From Flavobacterium macacae (GTDB taxonomy: Bacteria > Bacteroidota > Bacteroidia > Flavobacteriales > Flavobacteriaceae), in NCBI RefSeq assembly GCF_003865365.1, contig NZ_RQVR01000006.1, positions 1-64,000 of the forward strand: a stretch of 64,000 nucleotides of DNA, in the 5' to 3' direction. The stretch's first letter is position 1, and every line of letters begins with the position of its first letter. The notes under the pieces were generated by a model. The model saw only the letters and a list, made by a program, of their open reading frames with translations, was not told the DNA's origin and searched no databases. The position numbers were made by a program, and so were the translations under genes. Shown here one piece after another: positions 16,917-26,604 of the stretch.

Positions 16917-19379
16917 TTGAAAACAAAATATAGTTTATTCGCAATACTATTTTTCTTTGTCGGTTTTTCAGCCATTGCCCAAACAGCAAGGATTAAGGGA
17001 GTTATTTTAGATGAAAACAATCAGCCCGTTCAAGACGTAGATGTGCGCGCTGGTGGAGAAAAAACAAATTCTGACGAAACAGGATTTTATATTTTAAATG
17101 TTCCTGCGAATAAAAAAGTAATGGTTGTTTTTTCGCATGTTTCTAATAAAAAAACCACCGTTGAAGTCGAATTGAAACCCAACGAAGATTTAGAATTCAA
17201 TCCGGTTTTGAATAAAAAATTCGAAGAAATTGGTGCGGTAATTATTGTGGACAGCCGAAAAAGAGTAGAGGGAATTACCAATATTGCGCCTCAAGACATA
17301 AAATTAATTCCGGGTGCCAATGCCGGCGTTGAAAATCTTTTAAAAACACTGCCAGGCGTGAATAACAATAGCGAATTGAGCAGTGGCTACAATGTTCGTG
17401 GTGGAAATTATGATGAAAATTTAGTGTATGTCAACGAAATTGAAGTGTATCGTCCGTTTTTGATTCGTTCGGGCCAGCAAGAAGGCTTGAGCTTCACAAA
17501 CACGGATATGATCCAGAATGTGGACTTTTCTGCCGGAGGTTTTCAGGCAAAATATGGCGATAAATTATCTTCTGTTTTAGATATTACGTATCGAACTCCA
17601 AGGAAATTTGGAGCTTCGCTGGAAGCCAGTCTTCTGGGCGGTGCCTTGATGGTGGAATCCGCTTCAAAGGACCAGAAATGGGCCGGAATTGTAGGCTTGA
17701 GATACCGTGACAACAGTCTTTTTGTAAACAGTCAAGAAACGGAAACGAACTTTAAGCCCACTTTTGCTGACGTACAAACCTATGTGACTTTTACGCCAAA
17801 TAACAAATGGCAGTTTGCTTTTCTTGGAAATATTTCTCAAAATAAATACAATTACGAACCGTTAACGCGTCAGACCAATTTTGGAACAATTGATGATCCA
17901 AAAGCGCTTTTGGTTTTTTATGAAGGTCAAGAAAAAGACCGTTATGATACTTTTTTTGGAGCGTTGAAAACGACCTACCAAGTCAATGAAAATTTTACCT
18001 TAAAGTTGATTGCTTCTGCGTATCATACTTTAGAAAAAGAATATTTCGACATTCAGTCCAATTATAGTTTTGGGGAATTAGATACCAATATTGGTTCAGA
18101 TACTGTTGGAGATATTGTTTTTACACAAGAAGCGGGGTCGCAATTGAATCACGCCAGAAACGATTTGGATGCCTTGATTGTCAATGCAGAATTGAAAGGT
18201 TTTCATAATATCAATGAAAATAAAATCGAATGGGGATTCAAATATACAAGGGAAGACATCAGGGATCGGGTAGTGGAGTGGGAAGTGATTGATTCTGCGG
18301 GTTTTTCACTGAATCCGCCCATAATTGATGTTCCTCGCGACCAGCCTTATAATCCATATCTTGGGCCATTGGTTCCGTTTCAGAATGTAAGAGCTATGAA
18401 TTTTACAAAAATTGACCGTCTTTCGGGTTATGTGCAATGGAGCAAAAAAAGCGAGATCGGTAGCCATGATGTTTGGTATAATTTAGGTGTAAGAGCGCAC
18501 AATTGGCAGGTTTCCGGAGATAATTTAGACGGAAAAAGCCAAACTACTTTCAGTCCGAGAGGTCAATTTGCCATAAAACCAGACTGGGAAAGCGATATGG
18601 TTTTTCGCCTTTCTGTAGGAATGTACCACCAACCGCCATTTTACAGAGAACTTCGCGGTGCTGACGGAATGGTGAATCCAAACGTGAAAGCACAGCAGTC
18701 GATTCATTATGTGTTGAGCAACGATTATAGTTTTCAAATGTGGGAACGCCCTTTTAAATTGGTTACCGAAGCGTATTACAAATCAATGTCTGATGTAAAT
18801 ACGTATACTTTAGATAACGTGAGAATCAGATATTCGGCAAATAATGATGCGAAGGCTTTTGCCAGCGGTTTTGATGCGCGTTTGAACGGAGAATTCGTTC
18901 CGGGAACGGAGTCTTGGTTCAGCTTTGGGTATATGAAAACAGAAGAAAATATCAACGACAGAGGTTATATCGCAAGGCCGACGGACCAACGACTGAAATT
19001 TGGAATTCTGTTTCAAGACTATGTTAAAAATATTCCGAGCTTAAAATTATACCTGAATTTGGTTTACAACACCGGTTTGCCAGGAGGTTCGCCTTCGTAT
19101 GCAGATCCATACCAATATCAAAGCCGTTTGCGTGATTATCGCCGTGCTGATGTTGGGTTTTCCTATGTATTTACTGAAAACAACAAGTCAAGACCAGAAG
19201 AACATTGGTTAAAGAAATTTAAAGATTTGTCTTTGGGATTGGAAATCTTTAACTTGTTTAATAATCAAAATGCGATAACAAATACTTGGGTCCGTGATGT
19301 TTACACAAAAGTGCAGTACGGAATTCCGAATTATATGACGACGCGTGTTTTTAATGTGAAGCTGACGGCGAAATTATAA
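16917..19379 (+). CDS. TonB-dependent receptor with carboxypeptidase-regulatory-like domain
   Basis: An outer-membrane active transporter of 820 residues. The signal peptide ends FSAIAQ. A carboxypeptidase-regulatory-like domain (about 24-105, IKGVILDENNQPVQDVDV) precedes the plug at about 115-240 (LLKTLPGVN, GYNVRGGNYDENLVYVNEIEVY, SAGGFQAKYGDKLSSVLDI), then a 22-strand-type barrel ending VFNVKLTAKL. The start codon appears to be TTG with a clear upstream AAAGAGG. It lacks the SusC signature and no SusD partner follows, so a glycan substrate is not implied. It is cotranscribed with the M23 peptidase. Confidence 0.88.
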   Translation: MKTKYSLFAILFFFVGFSAIAQTARIKGVILDENNQPVQDVDVRAGGEKTNSDETGFYILNVPANKKVMVVFSHVSNKKTTVEVELKPNEDLEFNPVLNKKFEEIGAVIIVDSRKRVEGITNIAPQDIKLIPGANAGVENLLKTLPGVNNNSELSSGYNVRGGNYDENLVYVNEIEVYRPFLIRSGQQEGLSFTNTDMIQNVDFSAGGFQAKYGDKLSSVLDITYRTPRKFGASLEASLLGGALMVESASKDQKWAGIVGLRYRDNSLFVNSQETETNFKPTFADVQTYVTFTPNNKWQFAFLGNISQNKYNYEPLTRQTNFGTIDDPKALLVFYEGQEKDRYDTFFGALKTTYQVNENFTLKLIASAYHTLEKEYFDIQSNYSFGELDTNIGSDTVGDIVFTQEAGSQLNHARNDLDALIVNAELKGFHNINENKIEWGFKYTREDIRDRVVEWEVIDSAGFSLNPPIIDVPRDQPYNPYLGPLVPFQNVRAMNFTKIDRLSGYVQWSKKSEIGSHDVWYNLGVRAHNWQVSGDNLDGKSQTTFSPRGQFAIKPDWESDMVFRLSVGMYHQPPFYRELRGADGMVNPNVKAQQSIHYVLSNDYSFQMWERPFKLVTEAYYKSMSDVNTYTLDNVRIRYSANNDAKAFASGFDARLNGEFVPGTESWFSFGYMKTEENINDRGYIARPTDQRLKFGILFQDYVKNIPSLKLYLNLVYNTGLPGGSPSYADPYQYQSRLRDYRRADVGFSYVFTENNKSRPEEHWLKKFKDLSLGLEIFNLFNNQNAITNTWVRDVYTKVQYGIPNYMTTRVFNVKLTAKL

Positions 19380-19432
19380 ATTGAAATTCTGAAGATTTAT
19401 CTTTATATTTGAATGACTATTAAGTGTACACA

Positions 19433-20167
19433 ATGAAAAAATTTTCACTCTATATTATCGCAATTACGGCTTTTTTAGGAAGCTGTACCGAAAAGGAAAA
19501 AGCAATGCCAAAAGTGATTTATGAAGATGCCAAAGCGAAACCGACCGTTAAGGCGGATTCTTCACAGATAAAAATTGCAGATTTGCCAATTCATATGGAC
19601 GGGACCAAATACCTGATCCATGCGATTGGCGATGTCAGGATTTATGAAGGAAATACAAAAGCGTACGGTTCAAGCAAAACCAATTCAGTGAGTTATGCCA
19701 TTTCAAATTACAACCGATTTGAATTGACCGGATATTTTGAAAATTTGAAGTTTCAGCATATTGATTCAACGGCTTTAAGGCCTTTGACTGATAAAAAAAT
19801 CCAAATGCAAACGGTGACTTTTTTGAATACCATTTCTGATAAGACAAAGAAGCAGATTTTGGTGTATTCTTTGGTCGATATGGATACGAATAAAGATGGC
19901 AAATTAGACGCCAATGATATCAAAAGTCTTTACATCAGCGAAATTAGCGGGAATAAATTTGAAAAACTTTCTGCTGAATTTCAAGAATTGATTGACTGGA
20001 ATATCGTGGAAGCACAAAACAGGTTGTATTACAGAACGATTGAAGATATCAATAAGAATGGTGCATTTGATAAAAATGATTTAGTCCATTATTATTATGT
20101 AGACCTACTTTCTCCTGATTGGAAAACAGAAAAATACGATCCGATTGAAAACGGAACAGAAGAATAA
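19433..20167 (+). CDS. Lipoprotein with two EF-hand-like calcium loops
   Basis: About 244 residues from the ATG at 19433; an ATG nine bases earlier would lengthen the N-terminus of the signal peptide. A lipobox (AFLGSC) marks it as a lipoprotein. Two loops fit the EF-hand pattern: DTNKDGKLDAND (ligand positions 1, 3, 5, 9 and 12 all filled) at about residue 150, and DINKNGAFDKND at about 205. Between them is a beta-rich body without a known name. It follows the TonB receptor by 53 bases and likely belongs to the same unit. Calcium binding is inferred from the loops; the role is unknown. Confidence 0.7.
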   Translation: MKKFSLYIIAITAFLGSCTEKEKAMPKVIYEDAKAKPTVKADSSQIKIADLPIHMDGTKYLIHAIGDVRIYEGNTKAYGSSKTNSVSYAISNYNRFELTGYFENLKFQHIDSTALRPLTDKKIQMQTVTFLNTISDKTKKQILVYSLVDMDTNKDGKLDANDIKSLYISEISGNKFEKLSAEFQELIDWNIVEAQNRLYYRTIEDINKNGAFDKNDLVHYYYVDLLSPDWKTEKYDPIENGTEE

Positions 20168-20206
20168 AAAAAAATCCTTAAGCTAAAAACTTAAGGATTT
20201 TTTTTT
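20166..20206. terminator. Bidirectional terminator
   Basis: The stem AATCCTTAAG / CTTAAGGATT is bounded by A- and T-runs and separates convergent genes. The stop of the minus-strand DUF2971 gene lies at its right edge. Confidence 0.9.
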
Positions 20207-20903
20207 AAATTAAAATGTCACTTTCCAAATCAGATTTTCCAATATTAAAATCAAATCCCAATTGTTTTACCAATTGGATCACCAGGTTTTTATACCAGTT
20301 TTCAGATTTTGGATGGATGTAAATTTTTTCAATCAGTTTATTGATATCCACGTCAATTTTTACGCCCTCGTTGATGGATAAATTATGCGAAGAAAGATTT
20401 GAAATTATTCGAACCTCTCTTTCATATTGAAAACTTTTTCGCTTGAATAAAAAAGGAAAAAAATCATCATCAAAGGGAATGTATTCTTTTTTATAATCGA
20501 TATAATTTACTTTGCCAATATGCTGTTCAAATTGGTTTTCCAAATGCAACGATTCTTGAATTCTTCCAATCGTGGACTGGATGGCCAAGCCTTCGCTGTT
20601 TTGGGTAAAAATCTGCCACATCGCAAAAGATTCATATTCATTGATGTGCCAACTGCTGATGATTACATTTTTTCTTTGGGTTTTGTAAACGTCTAAAAAT
20701 TCTGGATTATTTTCTGCAATTTTTTTAATTTCTTCAAAAGTGGGTTCGCTGAAAGTTCCTTCATATTGGTCTTCAAACTTATCAGACCTTGACATAAATA
20801 GTTTCTGCGACATCAAAAGATCGAGAAATTTTGACAAATCCAAATATTTCCATACAACGGTGTCTGGATCGGGAATGCTAATATTTGGATTGTTTTTATA
20901 CAT
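20205..20903 (-). CDS. DUF2971 domain-containing protein
   Basis: A cytoplasmic protein of 232 residues matching DUF2971: VWKYLDLSKFLDLLMSQKLF, SRSDKFEDQYEGTF, SSWHINEYESFAMWQIFTQ and a late YEREVRIISN. The family is often found near phage-defence or stress genes, and its biochemical function is not known to me. Here it begins six bases after an ABC exporter gene on the same strand, the last member of a five-gene operon. The local base composition is like its neighbours, so there is no sign of recent transfer. Confidence 0.8.
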   Translation of the reverse strand: MYKNNPNISIPDPDTVVWKYLDLSKFLDLLMSQKLFMSRSDKFEDQYEGTFSEPTFEEIKKIAENNPEFLDVYKTQRKNVIISSWHINEYESFAMWQIFTQNSEGLAIQSTIGRIQESLHLENQFEQHIGKVNYIDYKKEYIPFDDDFFPFLFKRKSFQYEREVRIISNLSSHNLSINEGVKIDVDINKLIEKIYIHPKSENWYKNLVIQLVKQLGFDFNIGKSDLESDILI

Positions 20904-20909
20904 TTTTAG

Positions 20910-22742
20910 CTATTCAAAAGATTGCATCATTACTAGTTTTCTATAAACGCCTTCTTTGGCTAAAAGTTCTTCGTGGGTTCCCTGTTCCACGATTTGACCT
21001 TTTTGCATCACCACGATTTTATCCGCTTTTTGGATGGTAGAAAGGCGATGCGCGATGATAATTGAAGTTCTGTTTTGCATCATATTTTCCAAAGCTACTT
21101 GAACTAATCTTTCACTTTCTGTGTCTAATGCCGAAGTCGCTTCATCTAAAATCATAATCGGTGGATTTTTTAAAACCGCTCTTGCGATGCTTAAACGCTG
21201 TTGCTGTCCTCCGGAAAGTAAATCTCCAGCATCCCCGATATTCGTGTGAATGCCGTTTGGTAAATCTTTTATGAACTCATAAGCATTAGCAATTTTTAAT
21301 GCATCAATTACCTCTTCATCAGTCGCATCTTGTTTTCCTAAAAGGATATTATTTTTGATGCTATCGTTAAAAAGTATGCTTTTTTGAGTTACTAACCCAA
21401 TCATTTCTCTTAAAGAGTTTAATTTTAAATCTTTAATATTGATTCCGTCAATCGCAATTACACCTTCTTGAACATCGTAAAAACGAGTAAGCAAATTGGC
21501 AATGGTGCTTTTTCCACTTCCAGATTGACCAACCAGAGCAATTGTTTTTCCTTTCGGAACTTCAAGAGAAAAGTTTTTCAATACCTTTTCATTTTTTTTA
21601 TAACTGAAATTTATATTTTCAATCGTGACTTTATCTTTAAATGAATGTTTTTCAATAGCATCAACTTTATCAGTGATTGTGTTTTCTTGCTCCATTAAAG
21701 TGAAAACGCGCTCTGCGGCAGCTAATCCAGTTTTTACTTGATAAGAAGCTCTTGAAATTGCTTTTGCTGGAGTTAAAATTGTGTATGCCAAAGCAATGTA
21801 AGCGATGAAAGTTGTGGGTGATAACGATTTGTCAACAATAACCAACTGAGCGCCATACCATAATAAAACGGCTATAGTCAAAATCCCTAGGAATTCACTC
21901 ATTGGAGAAGCTAAATTATTTTTGTTCCCGATGCTATTAGATAAATGGAGTAAGCGTTTTAAAGAGGAATTAAATTTTGAAATAAATACATTTTCAGAAT
22001 TAAAGCCTTTGACCACTTTTAAGCCACTTAAAGTTTCATCAAGAATTGATATTTGAATTCCGTTTTCTTCTTGTGCTTTAGTTGATTTCGATTTTAAATT
22101 TTTTCCGATACGGGAAATTATAATTCCTGAAATAGGAATGAATAAAAATACAAATAAGGTAAGCTCAGCACTTATAAGAAACATTGCAACAATTGAAAAT
22201 ATAATTGTTAATGGTTCTCTGACCACAAGTTCTAAAACCTGAAAAAACGCATTTTTAACCTCATTGACATCGCCAAGCATTCTTGACATAACGTCTCCTT
22301 TTCTCTTTTCTGAATAATAAGAAATAGGTAGCTTGATGATTACAAGGTATAATTTTTCTCTTAAATCACTTAAAACGCCATTTCGAAGTCTGGTTATATG
22401 AAATGATGCCAAATAGTTGGTAAAATTTTTTAAAAATGCGGTTACTATAATTATTGAAATCACAAAAACCATTGCATATTGAAACCCGCTATTTTCTGTT
22501 AGTTCGGTAACTTTATAATTGAGGTAATTTTCAGAAAACGATTTTATATTTTCAATTCCGGTATATACAGGTTTCTCAGTAATTTTTTGGTTGAGCCCAA
22601 ATAATACATTTAATGTTGGAATCATTGAAACCATCAAAATTGTCGAGAAAAAGGCATAAAAAATATTATAGACAATGTTTAAAACAATGTCTTTTTTATA
22701 CTGAAAAGCAAAAGGTATTAATTTCTTTAAATTTTTGTCCAT
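20910..22742 (-). CDS. ABC exporter, MsbA/lipid-A-flippase-like half transporter
   Basis: An inner-membrane exporter of 610 residues: six membrane helices in about 1-335, then the ATPase domain with Walker A GQSGSGKS, Q-loop VTQKS, signature LSGGQQQR, Walker B MILDEATSALD and H-loop IAHRLS. It functions as a homodimer. The length and single fused arrangement resemble MsbA-type lipid flippases, and the neighbours (polyprenyl glycosyltransferase, phosphohexomutase) suggest export of a glycolipid. Its start overlaps the stop of the preceding gene by one base (TAATG), indicating translational coupling. Confidence 0.85.
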   Translation of the reverse strand: MDKNLKKLIPFAFQYKKDIVLNIVYNIFYAFFSTILMVSMIPTLNVLFGLNQKITEKPVYTGIENIKSFSENYLNYKVTELTENSGFQYAMVFVISIIIVTAFLKNFTNYLASFHITRLRNGVLSDLREKLYLVIIKLPISYYSEKRKGDVMSRMLGDVNEVKNAFFQVLELVVREPLTIIFSIVAMFLISAELTLFVFLFIPISGIIISRIGKNLKSKSTKAQEENGIQISILDETLSGLKVVKGFNSENVFISKFNSSLKRLLHLSNSIGNKNNLASPMSEFLGILTIAVLLWYGAQLVIVDKSLSPTTFIAYIALAYTILTPAKAISRASYQVKTGLAAAERVFTLMEQENTITDKVDAIEKHSFKDKVTIENINFSYKKNEKVLKNFSLEVPKGKTIALVGQSGSGKSTIANLLTRFYDVQEGVIAIDGINIKDLKLNSLREMIGLVTQKSILFNDSIKNNILLGKQDATDEEVIDALKIANAYEFIKDLPNGIHTNIGDAGDLLSGGQQQRLSIARAVLKNPPIMILDEATSALDTESERLVQVALENMMQNRTSIIIAHRLSTIQKADKIVVMQKGQIVEQGTHEELLAKEGVYRKLVMMQSFE

Positions 22743-24469
22743 TATTGTAACTGCATTTCTGCAACGATATTTTTAATTTTTTGGTCTAAAGCTTTTTCAA
22801 CTTCAGATGCATTTTCAACAGTTTCCAAAGGTTCGTTTACGCTAAAATAAAATTTTATTTTTGGTTCTGTTCCGCTTGGTCTTGCGCAGATTTTGGTTCC
22901 GTCTTCCAGGTAATAAATCAATACATTTGATTTCGGAATTTTTAATTCTTCGATTTCATCCGTAAAAAGATTTTTGGCCGTAGCATTTTGATAATCTTCT
23001 ACCATCAAAACACGTTGTCCGTTGATTTCTTTCAAAGGATTTTCGCGCAAGTCAATCATCATTTGTTTGATCTCATTGGCGCCTTCAATTCCTTTTTTAG
23101 TAATTGAAATTAGATATTCTTTATAAAATCCGAAGTCTACATAAAGATTTAAAAGTTCTTTATAAAGCGAGCTTCCATTGGCTTTTGCCTGTGCGGCGAT
23201 TTCACATATTAATAGGGTCGCGCCAACAGCATCTTTGTCCCGAACGGCATCGCCAACCATAAACCCGAAGCTTTCTTCGCCACCGCCAATGAATTTTTGG
23301 TTCGGGAAATCCTTGATCATTTTGGCAATCCATTTGAAACCGGTCAATCCAACTTTACATTCCACGCCATAAGCTGAGCCCAATTCAAGCATCATTGGAG
23401 TAGAAACAATCGTGCTTCCGATGAATTCTTTTCCGGTAATTTTGCCTTCTTTTTTCCATTGTTCTAATAAAAAGGCGGTCATCAAAACCATGGTTTGATT
23501 TCCGTTCAGCAAAATCATTTTTCCGTCATTTTCACGAACGGCAACGCCAAGTCGGTCAGCATCTGGATCGGTTCCCACAACAATATCTGCATGTAGTTTT
23601 TCTGCCAGAGCCAAAGCCATCGTCAAGGCTTCTGGTTCTTCCGGATTTGGAGATTTTACCGTGGGAAAATTTCCGTCAGGAATCGCTTGTTCTGGAACGC
23701 TATTTACGTTAGAATATCCTGCTTTTGATAAAACTTCAGGAATCGATTTGATCGAAGTTCCGTGCAATGCGGTGTAAACAATATTCAGATTTTTCTTGGC
23801 TTCTGCCGGAGTATCAAAACTTGCGTTTTCAATAGTTGATTTTACAAAAGCGTCGTCAATTTTTTTGTCAATATACTCAATCAGATTTTCGTTTGCCTTG
23901 AAATTGATTTGGTCGTACTGCAAGGCTTCGATGATTTCAATGATTTCTGCATCTTGAGGTGGCACCAATTGTCCGCCATCTTGCCAATATACTTTGTATC
24001 CGTTGTATTCAGGCGGATTGTGTGAGGCAGTCAAAACAATTCCGGCGTGGCAGTTTAAATATTTTAAAGCAAAAGACAATTCTGGGGTTGGTCGCAGTTC
24101 CGAAAAAAGATAGACTTTAATTCCGTTTGCAGAGAAAACATCGGCTACAACTTTTGCTAAAGTATCGCTGTTGTGACGGCAGTCATACGCAATTGCTACT
24201 TTTAATTCTTCGCCAGGAAAAACTTTCTTCATGTAATCAGAAATTCCCTGCGTGTTTTTTCCAAGCGTATATTTGTTGATTCTGTTCGTTCCCACGCCCA
24301 TGATGCCACGCATGCCACCAGTTCCGAATTCAAGATTTTTATAAAAACTTTCTTCCAATTCTTTTGGGGAAGAAGTCATCATTTCTTTGATTTCAGTTTG
24401 TGTTTTTTCGTCGAATGTTGGCGTAAGCCAGATATTTACGTTGTCTAATATGTGTTTTTCGATGTGCAT
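22742..24469 (-). CDS. Phospho-sugar mutase (phosphoglucomutase/phosphomannomutase)
   Basis: It interconverts hexose 1- and 6-phosphates. About 575 residues from the ATG at 24469; an earlier ATG at 24493 is also in frame but gives an atypical extension. Domain motifs in order: the phosphoserine loop TASHNPPEYNGYKVYW (Ser of TASHNP), the metal loop GTDPDADRLG, the sugar-binding GGGEESFGF and the phosphate-binding RPSGTEPKIKFY. This length matches the PgcA-like group common in Bacteroidota. It supplies sugar phosphates for nucleotide-sugar synthesis, which fits the adjoining glycosyltransferase. Confidence 0.92.
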   Translation of the reverse strand: MHIEKHILDNVNIWLTPTFDEKTQTEIKEMMTSSPKELEESFYKNLEFGTGGMRGIMGVGTNRINKYTLGKNTQGISDYMKKVFPGEELKVAIAYDCRHNSDTLAKVVADVFSANGIKVYLFSELRPTPELSFALKYLNCHAGIVLTASHNPPEYNGYKVYWQDGGQLVPPQDAEIIEIIEALQYDQINFKANENLIEYIDKKIDDAFVKSTIENASFDTPAEAKKNLNIVYTALHGTSIKSIPEVLSKAGYSNVNSVPEQAIPDGNFPTVKSPNPEEPEALTMALALAEKLHADIVVGTDPDADRLGVAVRENDGKMILLNGNQTMVLMTAFLLEQWKKEGKITGKEFIGSTIVSTPMMLELGSAYGVECKVGLTGFKWIAKMIKDFPNQKFIGGGEESFGFMVGDAVRDKDAVGATLLICEIAAQAKANGSSLYKELLNLYVDFGFYKEYLISITKKGIEGANEIKQMMIDLRENPLKEINGQRVLMVEDYQNATAKNLFTDEIEELKIPKSNVLIYYLEDGTKICARPSGTEPKIKFYFSVNEPLETVENASEVEKALDQKIKNIVAEMQLQ

Positions 24470-24502
24470 TTTTGATGAAAATTTTAAATTCAATATTTAA
24501 AT

Positions 24503-25459
24503 TTAAAGATTTATTTCTTTAGAAACTTTATAGCGTTCCTCATTATTTTTTGTTCGAAGAATGATTTCTCCCAAGAAGCCGGCTAAAAATAATTGTGTTC
24601 CAATAATCATGGTGGCCAAAGCGATATAAAACCACGGATTATCGGTGATTAAAATGGTATCTTGTTTGTCATATAATCGGTATAATTTGATGAATCCGAT
24701 ATAACCGGCGGACAAAAATCCGATGATGAACATTAAAAGTCCCCAAGCGCCAAAAAGGTGCATGGGCCTTTTTCCAAAGCGTGACAGGAACCAAATGGTA
24801 ATTAGATCTAAAAATCCATTGATGAAACGTTCCATTCCAAATTTAGTAGAGCCGTATTTTCTGGCTTGGTGGACGACAATTTTTTCGCCAATTTTTCCAA
24901 AACCAGCGTTTTTTGCCAAAACTGGAATATAACGGTGCATTTCGCCCGAAACTTCAATGTTTTTTACCACTACATTTTTGTAGGCTTTTAAACCGCAATT
25001 GAAATCATTCAGTTGCACGCCAGATGTTTTTCGTGCCGCCCAATTGAATAATTTTGACGGCAGATTTTTTGAAACCACAGAGTCATAGCGCTTCTTTTTC
25101 CAACCTGAAACCAAGTCGAAATTTTCTGCCATGATCATATGATACAATTCTGGAATCTCATCAGGACTGTCTTGTAAATCGGCATCCATTGTAATGATCA
25201 CATTTCCTTCGGCTTTTGCAAAACCAGCATGTAATGCTTGCGATTTGCCATAATTTCGAAGAAAGCGTATTCCTTTTATGTTTGGATTTTCGTGCGAAAG
25301 CGTTTCGATTAACTGCCACGAATTGTCAGTGCTTCCGTCGTCGATAAAAATAACTTCGTACGTAAAATTGTTTGAATCCATTACTTTGACAATCCAATTG
25401 TGGAGTTCGCGTAAGGATTCTTCTTCGTTAAGAAGCGGAATTATAATGGATAGATTCAT
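24503..25459 (-). CDS. Family 2 glycosyltransferase, polyprenyl-phosphate sugar transferase type
   Basis: 318 residues. The GT-A domain (about 1-225) has the start LSIIIPLLNEEESL, the nucleotide loop IDDGSTDNSW and the metal motif DADLQD. Two C-terminal membrane helices (about 235-260 and 270-295) place it with DPM1/GtrB/ArnC-like enzymes, which load a sugar onto undecaprenyl phosphate at the inner membrane. It lies between the DUF4199 gene (three bases) and the sugar mutase, all on the minus strand. The sugar cannot be read from the sequence. Confidence 0.88.
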   Translation of the reverse strand: MNLSIIIPLLNEEESLRELHNWIVKVMDSNNFTYEVIFIDDGSTDNSWQLIETLSHENPNIKGIRFLRNYGKSQALHAGFAKAEGNVIITMDADLQDSPDEIPELYHMIMAENFDLVSGWKKKRYDSVVSKNLPSKLFNWAARKTSGVQLNDFNCGLKAYKNVVVKNIEVSGEMHRYIPVLAKNAGFGKIGEKIVVHQARKYGSTKFGMERFINGFLDLITIWFLSRFGKRPMHLFGAWGLLMFIIGFLSAGYIGFIKLYRLYDKQDTILITDNPWFYIALATMIIGTQLFLAGFLGEIILRTKNNEERYKVSKEINL

Positions 25460-25462
25460 TTA

Positions 25463-26005
25463 TTAATAACCTTGAGGCTGATCGTTTTTTAAAATTGCAC
25501 TAATAATAAGTGAATAAATTAGTCCAATAAAAGCATACATCGCCACGGTTACTGGAGCTGTGATAAAAGGACTTGAGAATTTTTCAGCCATTGCAATTGA
25601 CATGTCTAATTGCTCTTGAGTTAAATTTGGATTCGCCTCTATCATCACTTGTTTTGTTTTTGACATAACTTCAATTGCAAATTCTGGAAAAATTAGATTA
25701 AAAATAATGTTGAATATTGCATAAATTAAACCAGCAATTACTGTTACAGTAACTCCTGCTTTTAATCCTTGTGCAAATGACATAAAGCCATTGTTGACGT
25801 TTTTCTTAAAATTATTAAGAGCAATTACAATCAAAATGATAGGAAGAAATAGAAAATTAAGAAGATTGTAAACTAAGCCTAAAGTTTTGTTTTCAATCAA
25901 ATCAATCCCTAAGGAATAAGTAATTACAAATTCTAAAATCATAATTACTCCAAAGATAACTCCGTATTGAACTGCTGATTTTGCAGGTGATGTAATTTCG
26001 CTCAT
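25463..26005 (-). CDS. DUF4199 family membrane protein
   Basis: 180 residues with four membrane helices (about 12-35, 42-62, 75-105 and 145-172), matching the Bacteroidota DUF4199 family, which typically lies immediately before a family 2 glycosyltransferase. Only three bases separate the two genes here. A TATATTTG -7 element on the minus strand at 26030-26037 is placed for its start. Function unknown; a membrane partner of the glycosyltransferase is a reasonable inference. Confidence 0.75.
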   Translation of the reverse strand: MSEITSPAKSAVQYGVIFGVIMILEFVITYSLGIDLIENKTLGLVYNLLNFLFLPIILIVIALNNFKKNVNNGFMSFAQGLKAGVTVTVIAGLIYAIFNIIFNLIFPEFAIEVMSKTKQVMIEANPNLTQEQLDMSIAMAEKFSSPFITAPVTVAMYAFIGLIYSLIISAILKNDQPQGY

Positions 26006-26104
26006 ATTTTAAGTTTTTAAATTAATCTACAAATATAACAATTCCCAATTTACAGTCAGCTAAAAATCAAATGATAATGGCAGAAAAAAAACGTGCAGAA
26101 TGAT

Positions 26105-26133
26105 TTGTTTATTGGAAAATAATTGTAAATTTG
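26105..26133 (+). promoter_or_regulatory. Promoter of rpmE2
   Basis: TTG at 26105-26107, an 18-base spacer and TAAATTTG at 26126-26133. The transcript would carry an untranslated leader of about 110 bases before the ATG at 26250. Confidence 0.65.
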
Positions 26134-26249
26134 CAAACTCAAAATAATAAAAGTTTAAAAACTAAAAAGTTATAGTGAGTTTATACCTTTTCAGAGATTG
26201 GAAAGCTGCAAAACAAGTTATAATTAAATCGAATAAAAAATAATTTAAG

Positions 26250-26501
26250 ATGAAAAAAGGAATTCACCCAGAAAATTACAGATTAGTTGCCTTCAAAGAC
26301 ATGTCAAATGAAGAAGTGTTTATTACTAAATCTACTGCAGATACTAAAGAAACTATCATTCACGAAGGTGTTGAATATCCAGTTGTGAAAATGGAGATCT
26401 CAAGAACGTCTCACCCATTTTACACAGGTAAATCTAAATTAATTGATACTGCAGGACGTATCGATAAATTCAAAACGAAATATGCGAAACACGCTAAATA
26501 A
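26250..26501 (+). CDS. rpmE2: 50S ribosomal protein L31, type B
   Basis: 83 residues starting [20 protein letters not shown]. It lacks the CxxC zinc ligands of type A L31, so it is the zinc-independent form, usual in Bacteroidota. The [24 protein letters not shown] block is diagnostic. It is monocistronic, with a strong promoter and terminator, and the leader is long for a ribosomal protein gene of this size. Confidence 0.95.
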   Translation: MKKGIHPENYRLVAFKDMSNEEVFITKSTADTKETIIHEGVEYPVVKMEISRTSHPFYTGKSKLIDTAGRIDKFKTKYAKHAK

Positions 26502-26518
26502 TTTAAGCTTGTTTTTAA

Positions 26519-26556
26519 ATATAGAAAGCCTTCCAAATCGGAAGGCTTTTTTTGTG
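26519..26556 (+). terminator. Terminator after rpmE2
   Basis: The stem AAAGCCTTCC / GGAAGGCTTT closes an AAATC loop and is followed by a T-run. Confidence 0.9.
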
Positions 26557-26604
26557 CTTTTTTCTAAATTTTTCAGCCTGATTTAAACGGATATCCAGAT
26601 AATT

